From the NCBI RefSeq assembly GCF_003259615.1, contig NZ_QLLR01000001.1, forward strand, positions 127,922-191,921: 64,000 bases of DNA. The letters are read 5' to 3'. The notes under the pieces are model-generated. The model did not search any database. It was given only the letters and a program-made list of their open reading frames with translations, and was not told the origin of the DNA. Made by a program: the position numbers and the translations under genes. Shown piece by piece: positions 35,476 to 44,117 of the stretch; position 1 is the stretch's first letter, and the number at the start of each line of letters is the position of its first letter. The stretch comes from Pedobacter cryoconitis. GTDB taxonomy: Bacteria > Bacteroidota > Bacteroidia > Sphingobacteriales > Sphingobacteriaceae.

Positions 35476-35991
35476 TTACTTTTTCTTACCATATCTTTCT
35501 TCAGCATCGTTGATACTCTGCTCCAAAAGGGTCTTCATTTGCTTGGCTACGTCTCTTAACTTGGCAATATCGTTGTAATCTGTTACAAAAATCACCTTTT
35601 TAGTTTTACGTTTATAGTTAAACTGCATCACATAACGCAGTACTTTAGATTTATTAAGGTCAGTCCCTGCATTGGCAATTACATCCGGAAAGTTCCAGAA
35701 CCCAATCTCGCTTGCCTTGTTATGGATATAAATAATATCATTATCCCTTAACTTCACATTGGTTTTGATCAGCGAATCTTTTGCATTCAGGTACTGATAG
35801 TCACCTGTAGCAGAATCATAAGAATTCACCAGGTCATTACCCGCTCCCCATTTGAACTGGAAAGACACAAACTCATCTGATCTGAAAGGTGCATTCTTAA
35901 TAATAGGCATATAATAAAACACACAATAGGCCAGAAAAGGAACTACAATTGTGAGTAGTAAAAATATTTTTTTCGCGTTGGTACTCATCAT
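35476..35991 (-). CDS. Membrane-anchored hypothetical protein
   Basis: 171 residues with one N-terminal hydrophobic segment (KIFLLLTIVVPFLAYCVFYYMP, about residues 8-29), long enough for a membrane anchor and lacking a clear cleavage site. The rest is soluble and charged, with DNDIIYIHNKASEIGFWNFP and a C-terminal helix ending in lysines. I do not recognise the family. It sits between the ribosomal operon and the symporter on the same strand. Confidence 0.75.
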   Translation of the reverse strand: MMSTNAKKIFLLLTIVVPFLAYCVFYYMPIIKNAPFRSDEFVSFQFKWGAGNDLVNSYDSATGDYQYLNAKDSLIKTNVKLRDNDIIYIHNKASEIGFWNFPDVIANAGTDLNKSKVLRYVMQFNYKRKTKKVIFVTDYNDIAKLRDVAKQMKTLLEQSINDAEERYGKKK

Positions 35992-36033
35992 TTTTAATCT
36001 ATATAAATTGGTCTTGCATTCTTAACTTATCAA

Positions 36034-37419
36034 CTAATCCAGAGGCCCTGTAAGCTCTCCCTCCCACTTGCTGACCACAGCCGTTGCCAGACTGTTACCA
36101 ATTACATTTGTCGCTGACCTGCCCATATCCAGCAAAGGGTCAATACCAATCAATAAGGCCAGTCCTGCTTCAGGAATATTAAAAGTAGCAATCGTACCTG
36201 CAATCACGACTAACGAAGCTCTTGGAACACCTGCAATCCCCTTACTGGTCAGCATCAGGATCAGCAGCATTGTAATCTGCTGTTGAAACGATAAATGTAT
36301 CCCGTAAGACTGTGCAATAAATAAGGATGCAAAGGTCATATATAACATTGAACCATCCAAATTAAACGAGTACCCCAATGGTAATACGAAACTCACAATT
36401 TTATCCTTACAGCCAAATCGCTCCAGTTGTAACATTGTTTTCGGGTAAGCCGCTTCACTGCTCGCTGTACTGAAGGCAACAATTACCGGTTCTTTCATCC
36501 TGTTCATCAGGTTGAATACTCTTCCTTTCAGAATGAGGTAACCAATAAAGATCAGCAATAACCATAACAGCAGCATCGTGGAATAGAATTCTCCGATAAA
36601 TAAGGCGTAAGTGGAAAGGACACTTAAGCCCTGCTTGGCAATAATGGCAGCCATCGCCCCAAATACTGCGAAAGGAGCAAAGTTCATGACATATCCTGTT
36701 ACTTTTAAAATTACATGCGCAACTGAATCGAAAAATTCAATGATAATTTTACCTTTTTCACCAATAGCAGCAGTTGCAACACCAAAGAACAGGGAGAAAG
36801 CCACAATCTGAAGGATTTCATTGGTTGCCATCGCTTCAGTCATACTTTTAGGAATGATGTGCGCAATAAAGTCTTTCATCGACAAAGCCACTTTATGAAT
36901 TCCTGTATCTTCATGACTGCTTGGAAGTGGCAAATTCATCGCCTCACCAGGTCTGAATATATTTACCATGATCAATCCCAGGAATAATGATAATAAGGAA
37001 GCACTCATAAACCAAAGCATGGTTTTACCACCGATTCTTCCTACTGCTTTAATGTCCCCTACTTTAGCTACCCCAACTACCAGTGTGGTAAAAACCAGCG
37101 GAGCTACAATCATTTTAATTAATCTTAGAAAAATATCACTTAATAAAGTAAGTGGTTCCAGTTTTTTCTCTCTTTCAGTTTCGTTATCTCTTCTTATTTT
37201 AACGTGCTCTGCTCTTTGTGTCTTCAGTTGCAAGTACTGTACAGATGCTGTATCAGTTCTCTCACCCATCTTTATATCTAAAGTTTTAATTTGAGCATCT
37301 GCGTTGGTAATCTTATTGTTATAGGTACCAAATGAGTTTACATTTAATACATATCCTAAGATAACTCCTAGTACCAGTGCTAAAAATATAAAGAATGTTA
37401 ATCTGTTGTTTTTTGACAT
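36034..37419 (-). CDS. Dicarboxylate/amino acid:cation symporter (DAACS family)
   Basis: 461 residues. Family marks include the TM1 region LTFFIFLALVLGVILGYVL, LIKMIVAPLVFTTLVVGVAKVGD, the serine-rich hairpin AFSTASSEAAYPKTM, and the Na+/substrate region PLGYSFNLDGSMLYM. It transports glutamate, aspartate or C4-dicarboxylates with sodium or protons across the inner membrane. Between TM1 and TM2 lies a longer than usual charged periplasmic stretch (about residues 30-85), including KTQRAEHVKIRRDNETEREK. An AACCAAATATA motif directly precedes the start codon. Confidence 0.95.
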   Translation of the reverse strand: MSKNNRLTFFIFLALVLGVILGYVLNVNSFGTYNNKITNADAQIKTLDIKMGERTDTASVQYLQLKTQRAEHVKIRRDNETEREKKLEPLTLLSDIFLRLIKMIVAPLVFTTLVVGVAKVGDIKAVGRIGGKTMLWFMSASLLSLFLGLIMVNIFRPGEAMNLPLPSSHEDTGIHKVALSMKDFIAHIIPKSMTEAMATNEILQIVAFSLFFGVATAAIGEKGKIIIEFFDSVAHVILKVTGYVMNFAPFAVFGAMAAIIAKQGLSVLSTYALFIGEFYSTMLLLWLLLIFIGYLILKGRVFNLMNRMKEPVIVAFSTASSEAAYPKTMLQLERFGCKDKIVSFVLPLGYSFNLDGSMLYMTFASLFIAQSYGIHLSFQQQITMLLILMLTSKGIAGVPRASLVVIAGTIATFNIPEAGLALLIGIDPLLDMGRSATNVIGNSLATAVVSKWEGELTGPLD

Positions 37420-37590
37420 TATATTTGGTTGAGTGTTTTTTCCGAGCGTAAAACTACAATAATAAACTTATTTTCAGAATCGGGCACTCCGTTTTTGTCC
37501 GTATTGTGAAAATGTTATATTGCAGTAAAAAACATTTTAGCTGTAACATTTTATCATTAACCGTGTCAAACAACAAAAATAACGACTCAA

Positions 37591-38088
37591 TTGGATCAGA
37601 AAGACATCTTATTTAAGCAAATCTTCGATACTAACTCCAAGAAAATATTCCATTTGTGCTATGGCTATACGGGTGATGCTGAGTCTGCAAATGATCTTTT
37701 ACAGGAGACTTTTCTTAAGGTTTGGCAAAATCTTGACAAATTCAGACAGAAATCACTAATTTCGACCTGGATTTACCGGATAGCCGTAAACACCTGTTTA
37801 ACTTATCTCCGTTCGGAAAAAAGACAGGCTAAAGACGAACTAACGGAAAATATTATTGAGAACAGAGTGGAAGAATTCTCTGAAAAAAATGAGCAGGTGG
37901 CTCTTTTATATAAATCAATATCTAAATTAGAAGAAAACGACCGTTTAATTATTACTATGGTTCTTGATGAGCTTCCTTATCATGAGATAGCCGATATTTC
38001 AGGAATCAGCGAAGGAAATCTTAGGGTTAAGATTCACCGGATTAAACAAAAACTCACCGAATTATACAATCATCATGCAAGAATTTGA
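37591..38088 (+). CDS. ECF RNA polymerase sigma factor
   Basis: 165 residues from a TTG at 37591. The frame has no ATG between the upstream stop (37558) and region 2, and the TTG gives a normal-length start (MDQKDILFKQIFDTNSKKIF). Region 2 includes AESANDLLQETFLKVWQNLDKFR; region 4 carries LPYHEIADISGISEGNLRVKIHRIKQKL. The class differs from the FecI-type factor at 5072 and resembles RpoE/SigW types. Its end overlaps the membrane protein gene by 14 bases, suggesting that this partner controls it. Confidence 0.93.
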   Translation: MDQKDILFKQIFDTNSKKIFHLCYGYTGDAESANDLLQETFLKVWQNLDKFRQKSLISTWIYRIAVNTCLTYLRSEKRQAKDELTENIIENRVEEFSEKNEQVALLYKSISKLEENDRLIITMVLDELPYHEIADISGISEGNLRVKIHRIKQKLTELYNHHARI

Positions 38089-38674
38089 ACATATACAGTC
38101 TCTTTGGCAATCACATTCTGTGGAGGTAAAAATCACTTCAGAAGAGATGCTGGATCAGGCAAAAAAAGAGGTGAATTCCATTCGTACCAAATCACTCTTT
38201 AATATCGGGGGAATGGTTATTTCTTTCCTCGCCATCAGCTCCTTACTGGTTTATTTTGATTTCAGCTCCTGGGCTACGTTTTTAGGAATCGGAATTATTG
38301 TATTAGCTGTAGCGATCTACACCATTCTATTATACAGAGAACACCGGTTAATTTCACGAAATGATTTCACAGAACATCCGGGCGCATTCCTGAAAAAACT
38401 TCATGAATACCAGGTCAGCCGTTTCAATTTATACAATAAGTTGTACTGGTTTTATGCCGCAGCCGTATCGGTTGGTTTCATTCTTTTCTTCTTTGAAACG
38501 CTGAACCACCTGAACACCTGGATACAAATTGCAATCGTACTATTTACAGTGATCTGGATGGCCTTTTGTGCAACCATCCTGCGTAAATCTTACATGAATA
38601 AAGAAAAAGAGCGCATTGACCTGCTGATTGAGAAATTTGAAAGAATCAGTGCACAGTTTAAAGAGTCCGTTTAA
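38075..38674 (+). CDS. Membrane protein, probable partner or regulator of the ECF sigma factor
   Basis: 199 residues. About 70 N-terminal cytoplasmic residues (QEFEHIQSLWQSHSVEVKI) are followed by four predicted membrane helices around residues 45-62, 65-85, 127-145 and 148-165, and a charged C-terminal tail. The 14-base overlap with the sigma gene suggests co-translation, as for sigma/anti-sigma pairs. It has no FecR, zinc-finger or RseA motif. An anti-sigma role is inferred from position only. Confidence 0.7.
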   Translation: MQEFEHIQSLWQSHSVEVKITSEEMLDQAKKEVNSIRTKSLFNIGGMVISFLAISSLLVYFDFSSWATFLGIGIIVLAVAIYTILLYREHRLISRNDFTEHPGAFLKKLHEYQVSRFNLYNKLYWFYAAAVSVGFILFFFETLNHLNTWIQIAIVLFTVIWMAFCATILRKSYMNKEKERIDLLIEKFERISAQFKESV

Positions 38675-38696
38675 CTTAGCTTAAAGAACAAGAGGA

Positions 38697-39320
38697 TTAC
38701 TCTTGTTCTTTAACTTCATCTACAGAAAAAGTATTTCCCCTTAAGCTGTAATGCAGCATTTTCACCGCGCCGTTCTTTTGTGTACTATCCGAAGAATTAA
38801 CGATAGGAAACGACCTGAACAACTCTCCGTTTTTCTGGATAAATTTATCATTCCCACCATAGATCTTTTTCATTTTAGCACTTAAAGGTGGAAAGCTGAT
38901 TTTATTAAAGCTCCCGTTGTATTCATAAACGTTAAGATCTTTGACGTTCTTTTTGCTCTGCAATTCAATATACAATTCAGGATTGCCATCATTGTCCATA
39001 TCCATATTCCAGGCATCAGTAATCACACCATCGCGTTCTACAGAGAAAGATTTATAATTATTTTTTGCTGAATCAGACATCAGGATCAGGTAACCACCAA
39101 GGCTGTCCACTCCTCTTCCCCAGCTCAATATTTCAAAGTGCAGTCCTGGTTTAATCACAATGTCCTTATGAAAAGGAAAAGTCCCTGCAGTGTTTTTAAC
39201 TACGGCTTTAGTATCAGCTGCCGGAGAAATTTTAACCGGCTGATTCTGTTTACAAGCAAACAAAAATAACAATCCCACACAGAGTGCAGACTGCTTTAAT
39301 ATATATAGTTTTCGTTTCAT
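38697..39320 (-). CDS. Hypothetical lipoprotein
   Basis: 207 residues from the ATG at 39320; an ATG three codons upstream is also possible. The signal peptide KRKLYILKQSALCVGLLFLFAC ends in a lipobox (LFAC). The mature part has a Pro/Ala-rich linker and then a beta-rich domain with MDMDNDGNPELYIELQSKKN, similar in pattern to VCBS/FG-GAP-like calcium-binding loops in Bacteroidota lipoproteins. Family not assigned. Convergent with the sigma-partner gene at 38075. Confidence 0.75.
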   Translation of the reverse strand: MKRKLYILKQSALCVGLLFLFACKQNQPVKISPAADTKAVVKNTAGTFPFHKDIVIKPGLHFEILSWGRGVDSLGGYLILMSDSAKNNYKSFSVERDGVITDAWNMDMDNDGNPELYIELQSKKNVKDLNVYEYNGSFNKISFPPLSAKMKKIYGGNDKFIQKNGELFRSFPIVNSSDSTQKNGAVKMLHYSLRGNTFSVDEVKEQE

Positions 39321-39370
39321 TTGGTTCATTTTATTTCAGCAATTTATATTAAAAAAGCGTTTTAACCAAA

Positions 39371-39421
39371 AAAAAGAGCCTGTTTAAAATTCAAATGATG
39401 AATTTTAAACAGGCTCTTTTT
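39371..39421 (-). terminator. Strong terminator of the glycan operon
   Basis: A perfect 23-bp stem: AAAAAGAGCCTGTTTAAAAT plus TCA (39371-39393) against 39399-39421, with a 5-base loop. The A and T ends make it usable in both directions. It lies 19 bases after the GH20 stop on the minus strand. Confidence 0.9.
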
Positions 39422-39439
39422 GCCAAAAATACGAAAGAA

Positions 39440-41326
39440 TTACTTCGCCCCGTTATTTAAAGGAGTTTCTGAAATCACACTGCGTTTTCCTTTTGGTGTG
39501 ATCACAATTGTCTTCAATAAAATTTTAGTGCCCTTAGGTACATTGACTTTTAAAGCAGAACGATACTGATTAGAAACATCAGAAGGAGTTGTACCATCCA
39601 AAGTATAATAGATTTTAGCGCCTTTAACAGGCTCTTTCAAATCAATAGTAATGTCTTCTCCTTCAATTTGTTTGTCAGACTGACCAACCGGAACCGGAAC
39701 CCAGTAATTCGTATTGGTTTTATCCAGACGTGCTAAATGCAATGGGATTCTTTCTTCAGAGAAGTTCTTAAAGTTTTTTCTGTCCAGTGGAGTCCAGGCA
39801 ATTTCAGCCAAAGCAAACATTCTTGGCAAAATCATGTACTCCGCTTTCTCTGGACTTTCAATATACTCTGTCCATAAATTAGCCTGTACACCTTTAATGT
39901 ATTTCTTTTGATCTGCCGATAAAACTTCCGGAACCGGATCATAAGCATAAGCAACCGAATAAGGGGAATTTCCGCCGATATTCACGGGCTCACCACTTGA
40001 TTTAGACTGCGCATGGTCAAAGTATAAACCTTGATTCCCTGGTGTCATAATCACATCATGGTTAAGTTTTGCAGCAGCAATACCACCTTCAACACCACGC
40101 CACGACATTACTGTTGCATTTGGCGCTAATCCACCTTCTAAAATCTCATCCCATCCAATGATAGATCTTCCTTTAGAATTGATATATTTCTCTATGCGCT
40201 GAATGAAATAACTTTGCAGTTCATGCTCGTCTTTCAACCCTTTTTCTTTAATCAACTGCTGGCAGAAAGGAGATTGTTTCCAATATTCTTTTGGACTTTC
40301 ATCACCACCGATATGGATGTATTTCGAAGGAAACAGAACCATTACCTCATCTAAAACATCTTCTAAGAATTTAAAAGTATATTCAGTTGGTGCAAATACA
40401 TCGTCAAAAACACCCCATTGCTGCTGTACCTGCTTACCTTTTCTTGAGCCTGCCCAAGGTGTTTTAGGATCAACAAAGGTATCTCTGTCTGGAAAACAGC
40501 TCAACTGAGGATAAGCCGCAATTGCTGCTGAACTGTGACCTGGTAATTCAATTTCAGGAATTACAGTCACAAACTTCCTTGTCGCATATGCAACCACTTC
40601 TTTCACTTCATTTTGCGTATAGAAACCTTTGTAAGGTGTATTATCAGATGTCACACCAGGATGGTGACCTACAACCGAACCATTTCTTTCTGATCCGACA
40701 GTAGTCAGTTTAGGATATTTTTTAATCTCTATTCTCCAGCCCTGATCTTCTGTTAAATGCCAGTGAAAATTATTCAGTTTATAAGCTGCCATCAAATCAA
40801 TATACTTCTTGATGAAAGAAACAGTGAAAGTGTGTCTTCCTACATCCAGGTGCATCCCTCTGTACTGGAATCTTGGATAATCTTTGATAATACTGGCAGG
40901 TACATCAATTTCCTGACCTTTTTTCTCAGGCATCATCTGCATCAGGGACTGCACACCGTAGAACAAACCAGCACCTTTTCCGATAACGGTAATATTCCTG
41001 GCAGTAACCTGAAGTTCATAACCTTCAGCAGGCAATTTTTCAGCTCCGGCAGAACTCAATACAATCGCACGTTCATTAGTTGCCGCCGCTTTAGAAGGTC
41101 TTAAAGCAAAGCCACCCTGACTGGCGATATAAGCATTCAAAATATCAGCCGTTGCCGCATTGGAGGTTTCATTAGAAACCAATACTACAGTTTTGTCCAG
41201 TTTAAAAACACCAGCCTTTTTTTCTACCGATACCGGTGCCGGTATAATACCTAAGTTTTCATCCGTCTGCGCGCTTACACTCAGCGTTACGCAGGCCAGA
41301 ATAAGCCCTGAAATGATTTTCTTCAT
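39440..41326 (-). CDS. Beta-N-acetylhexosaminidase (GH20)
   Basis: 628 residues with an N-terminal signal peptide (MKKIISGLILACVTLSVSA). A GH20b domain (about 25-145) precedes the catalytic barrel, with DVGRHTFTVSFIKKYIDLMA, HLTEDQGWRIEIKKYP, and the catalytic Asp-Glu pair in HIGGDESPKEYW. A C-terminal beta-sandwich (about 545-628) with KIYYTLDGTTPSD resembles chitobiase-type C-terminal domains. It releases terminal GlcNAc or GalNAc in the periplasm. It is the last gene of the five-gene glycan operon, 36 bases after the GH125 gene. Confidence 0.96.
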   Translation of the reverse strand: MKKIISGLILACVTLSVSAQTDENLGIIPAPVSVEKKAGVFKLDKTVVLVSNETSNAATADILNAYIASQGGFALRPSKAAATNERAIVLSSAGAEKLPAEGYELQVTARNITVIGKGAGLFYGVQSLMQMMPEKKGQEIDVPASIIKDYPRFQYRGMHLDVGRHTFTVSFIKKYIDLMAAYKLNNFHWHLTEDQGWRIEIKKYPKLTTVGSERNGSVVGHHPGVTSDNTPYKGFYTQNEVKEVVAYATRKFVTVIPEIELPGHSSAAIAAYPQLSCFPDRDTFVDPKTPWAGSRKGKQVQQQWGVFDDVFAPTEYTFKFLEDVLDEVMVLFPSKYIHIGGDESPKEYWKQSPFCQQLIKEKGLKDEHELQSYFIQRIEKYINSKGRSIIGWDEILEGGLAPNATVMSWRGVEGGIAAAKLNHDVIMTPGNQGLYFDHAQSKSSGEPVNIGGNSPYSVAYAYDPVPEVLSADQKKYIKGVQANLWTEYIESPEKAEYMILPRMFALAEIAWTPLDRKNFKNFSEERIPLHLARLDKTNTNYWVPVPVGQSDKQIEGEDITIDLKEPVKGAKIYYTLDGTTPSDVSNQYRSALKVNVPKGTKILLKTIVITPKGKRSVISETPLNNGAK

Positions 41327-41362
41327 GATTTTGATTAAAGTTTATATTTGGTTCATTGTTGG

Positions 41363-42781
41363 TTAGCTCAATAAATGCGGGCGTGCTAAAAACACTTCCC
41401 ATAAAAACTCGCCGAAGATGGTGTTTGTCCAGGCAAACCACGGTCTTGTAAAGATTTCAGGGTGATCCTTTTTAAAGGACTCGTGCATAAAACCAGTACC
41501 AGCATGTGTTTTTTTCAAAGCGGCAATACATTGTTTAATCTCTTCATCATCTGTACTGGTCAGTCCTCTGCAAATAATACTAAGCGGCCAGATCATGTCC
41601 TGCTGCTCCACATGCGGACCACCAATTCCCTCTATATCCTTCCCTTTATAAAAATATGGATTATGTTCTGATAGCGCAAATTTTCGGGTGTTCTGATAAA
41701 CAGGATCTGTTACAGGCACCGCATTCAGGTAAGGAAGAGAAAGCAGGCTCGGCACATTGGAATCATCCATCAGGTTTACATTTCCAAAACCATCCACTTC
41801 AAAAGCATAGATTTTTCCATAAACAGGATGTTCAACCACTGCATATTTCTGAATTGCAGCCTCTACCTCTGTTGCCAAAGCACTCAGTTCAGCAGCAAAA
41901 GCTTCTTCCTTAAAAATTGCCCTGAACATTTCTGCTACTTGTTTCAAACTCACTACGGCGAAAAAGTTAGACGGGATCAGGAAAGGGAAGATCGTGGCAT
42001 CATCACTTGGTCTGAACATCGAACAGATCAATCCAACTGGTTTTACCGGGAAACCATAACCTGCCATCGGTAAACTATCTGTTGGTTTAGCCGTATCGCG
42101 CTGAAAATGATAAGGGCCTAAACCTGTTTTACGTTGCTGCTCTTTAAAAGTTTTCAGGATCGTATGGATAGATGTTTTCCATTCCTCATCAAAAGGAGTG
42201 GCATCACCAGTCATTTTCCAGTAATTGTAAGCCAGGCGCATCGGGTAACAAAGCGAATCTATTTCCCATTTACGCTCATGAACACCAGGCTGCATATCAG
42301 TATGATCGCCTGCCCACTCACTTTTCTGCTCTCCATCCTTGTAAAAGGCGTTCGCATAAGGATCTTTAATTACATAATGTGCCTGACGGTGGATGATCCC
42401 TGCCACTAACTGCTGTAGTTTTTTATCGTCTTTCATAAAAGCAAGATAAGGCCAGACCTGCGCAGAACTATCTCTCAGCCACATCGCATCAATATCTCCG
42501 GTAATCACATAAGTATCAGGTTTGCCATCTTTCATCGCAAACGAGACTGTCGTATCCAGCGTATTCGGCAAACAGTTATTGAATAACCAGCCTAATTCTT
42601 TATCCGAAACCTTCTGCTGGAATTTAAGAATTGCTTTTTCTACTGCCGGACTGCTGAATTTTCTCTTATTCAGCGGTACTCTTACATTTGGATAAGCCAA
42701 CTCAAATGCGCTTAAATCTTTACTCAAAAACAAACCAGCAGTCAGCATACCTGTACTGGTAATGAAATCTTTTCTATTCAT
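41363..42781 (-). CDS. GH125 exo-alpha-1,6-mannosidase
   Basis: 472 residues. The N-terminus MNRKDFITSTGMLTAGLFLS is a short export signal. GH125 features include GWLFNNCLPNTLDTTV, the VITGDIDAMWLRDSSAQVWP block, DYKDGEQKSEW-like acidic segments and GYGFPVKPVGLICSMFRPSDD near the centre. Characterised GH125 enzymes remove alpha-1,6-linked mannose by an inverting mechanism, a step in N-glycan processing by bacteria. The neighbours GH2 and GH20 fit the next steps of the same core structure. An ACCAAATATA motif precedes the start. Confidence 0.93.
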   Translation of the reverse strand: MNRKDFITSTGMLTAGLFLSKDLSAFELAYPNVRVPLNKRKFSSPAVEKAILKFQQKVSDKELGWLFNNCLPNTLDTTVSFAMKDGKPDTYVITGDIDAMWLRDSSAQVWPYLAFMKDDKKLQQLVAGIIHRQAHYVIKDPYANAFYKDGEQKSEWAGDHTDMQPGVHERKWEIDSLCYPMRLAYNYWKMTGDATPFDEEWKTSIHTILKTFKEQQRKTGLGPYHFQRDTAKPTDSLPMAGYGFPVKPVGLICSMFRPSDDATIFPFLIPSNFFAVVSLKQVAEMFRAIFKEEAFAAELSALATEVEAAIQKYAVVEHPVYGKIYAFEVDGFGNVNLMDDSNVPSLLSLPYLNAVPVTDPVYQNTRKFALSEHNPYFYKGKDIEGIGGPHVEQQDMIWPLSIICRGLTSTDDEEIKQCIAALKKTHAGTGFMHESFKKDHPEIFTRPWFAWTNTIFGEFLWEVFLARPHLLS

Positions 42782-42828
42782 CTATATTTGGTGTTATTAC
42801 GCCTGCCGGAGCAGGCGCTTATTATAAT

Positions 42829-44091
42829 TTAGTAGTTTTTGCTTTTCACCTTGTATCCTGCTGCTGCATAATAAAAGATAAAAGCATAACAAGGAACCAT
42901 GATCCAATAGGCTTGCTGTGCATTTAAGCGATCGACCAGCGCACCATAACAAAGCGGAATGATTGCTCCCCCTGCAATACCCATAATCAATAAAGAAGAG
43001 GCTATCTTGGTAAACCTGCCCAGCCCTGAAAGTGCCAGCGGCCAGATTGCCGGCCAGACCAGTGAATTTGCCAGCCCAAGCAACGCGATAAATAAAACCG
43101 ACGTATAACCTGTGGTAAAAATGGCGATCACTGTCAATACAATACCCAGTACCGCAAACCATTTCATCGCATTTTCCTGGCTGATATATTTCGGGATACA
43201 AATGATACCGATCAGATAACCGAGTATCATTCCCATTAAGGTAAAAGTGGTAAAAAACTTAGCTGTAGAAAGCGGGATGCCCTGATAATGCGCATAACTG
43301 ATAATCGTATCACCAGCCATCACTTCTACCCCTACATAAAGGAATACCGTTAATACGCCCAATAACAAGTGAGGAAATTGAAGGATACTTGTTTTTCCGG
43401 CAGTAGCCAATGAAACAGTCTCATCCTCCTGGTCTGTATCTATCTCCGGTAAAGTTGAAAAATAGATCAGCACCGCTAAAATGATCAGTACAATAATAAT
43501 GATCACATAAGGTAAGATTACTCTGGATGCCAGCGCATTCAGTTCAGCGATTTTCTCTGCCGGGTTCATGGTAAGCAGACGATCATGAAAACCATCTGCA
43601 TCCTTTAAAGCAATTGCGCCTAAAACGATCGGTGCAATTGCACCAGCCACTTTATTACAAATCCCCATGATACTGATCCTTTTGGCTGCACTTTCAGCAG
43701 GCCCCAGGATCGTGATATAAGGATTAGAAGCCGTTTGCAATAAAGCAAGCCCTGTTCCCTGGATAAATAATCCCAGTAAAAACAAACCGTAAGTACGGGT
43801 CAATGCTGCCGGAATAAAAACCAGTGCACCAATCCCCATCACCACCAATCCCAAAGCCATCCCCTTTTTATAACCAGTTACTTTAAGCACACTGGCAGAT
43901 GGAATAGCCATCACGAGGTAACTGATATAAAATGCGAAAGCGACCAGGTAAGACTCAAAATTATTAAGCTCACAAGCGAGTTTCAAATAAGGGATCAACA
44001 CTGAATTTAACCAGGTTACAAATCCGAAAATAAAGAATAAAGCACCAATGATAATAATGGGCGGCATTCCTTTTTTAGCTGTTGTTGTCAT
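42829..44091 (-). CDS. Sugar MFS transporter (FucP/GluP/NagP-like)
   Basis: 420 residues with about twelve hydrophobic segments. The start PPIIIIGALFFIFGFVTWLNSVLIPYLK is the typical FucP-family opening, and GLALLQTASNPYITILGP and RISIMGICNKVAGAIAPIVLG are also diagnostic. It probably takes a monosaccharide or disaccharide, such as GlcNAc, glucose or mannose, across the inner membrane with protons or sodium. In this operon GlcNAc (NagP) or a mannose-GlcNAc unit is likely. It lies 47 bases after... the GlcN-6-P deaminase fusion gene on one side (26 bases) and before the GH125 gene (47 bases). Confidence 0.93.
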   Translation of the reverse strand: MTTTAKKGMPPIIIIGALFFIFGFVTWLNSVLIPYLKLACELNNFESYLVAFAFYISYLVMAIPSASVLKVTGYKKGMALGLVVMGIGALVFIPAALTRTYGLFLLGLFIQGTGLALLQTASNPYITILGPAESAAKRISIMGICNKVAGAIAPIVLGAIALKDADGFHDRLLTMNPAEKIAELNALASRVILPYVIIIIVLIILAVLIYFSTLPEIDTDQEDETVSLATAGKTSILQFPHLLLGVLTVFLYVGVEVMAGDTIISYAHYQGIPLSTAKFFTTFTLMGMILGYLIGIICIPKYISQENAMKWFAVLGIVLTVIAIFTTGYTSVLFIALLGLANSLVWPAIWPLALSGLGRFTKIASSLLIMGIAGGAIIPLCYGALVDRLNAQQAYWIMVPCYAFIFYYAAAGYKVKSKNY

Positions 44092-44117
44092 TGACTATAA
44101 GGTTTAGGTTTAAGCAA

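Noticed and set aside
42797..43201. 134-codon minus-strand frame inside the MFS gene
   Set aside because: Out-of-frame reading of the C-terminal half of a well-supported transporter.
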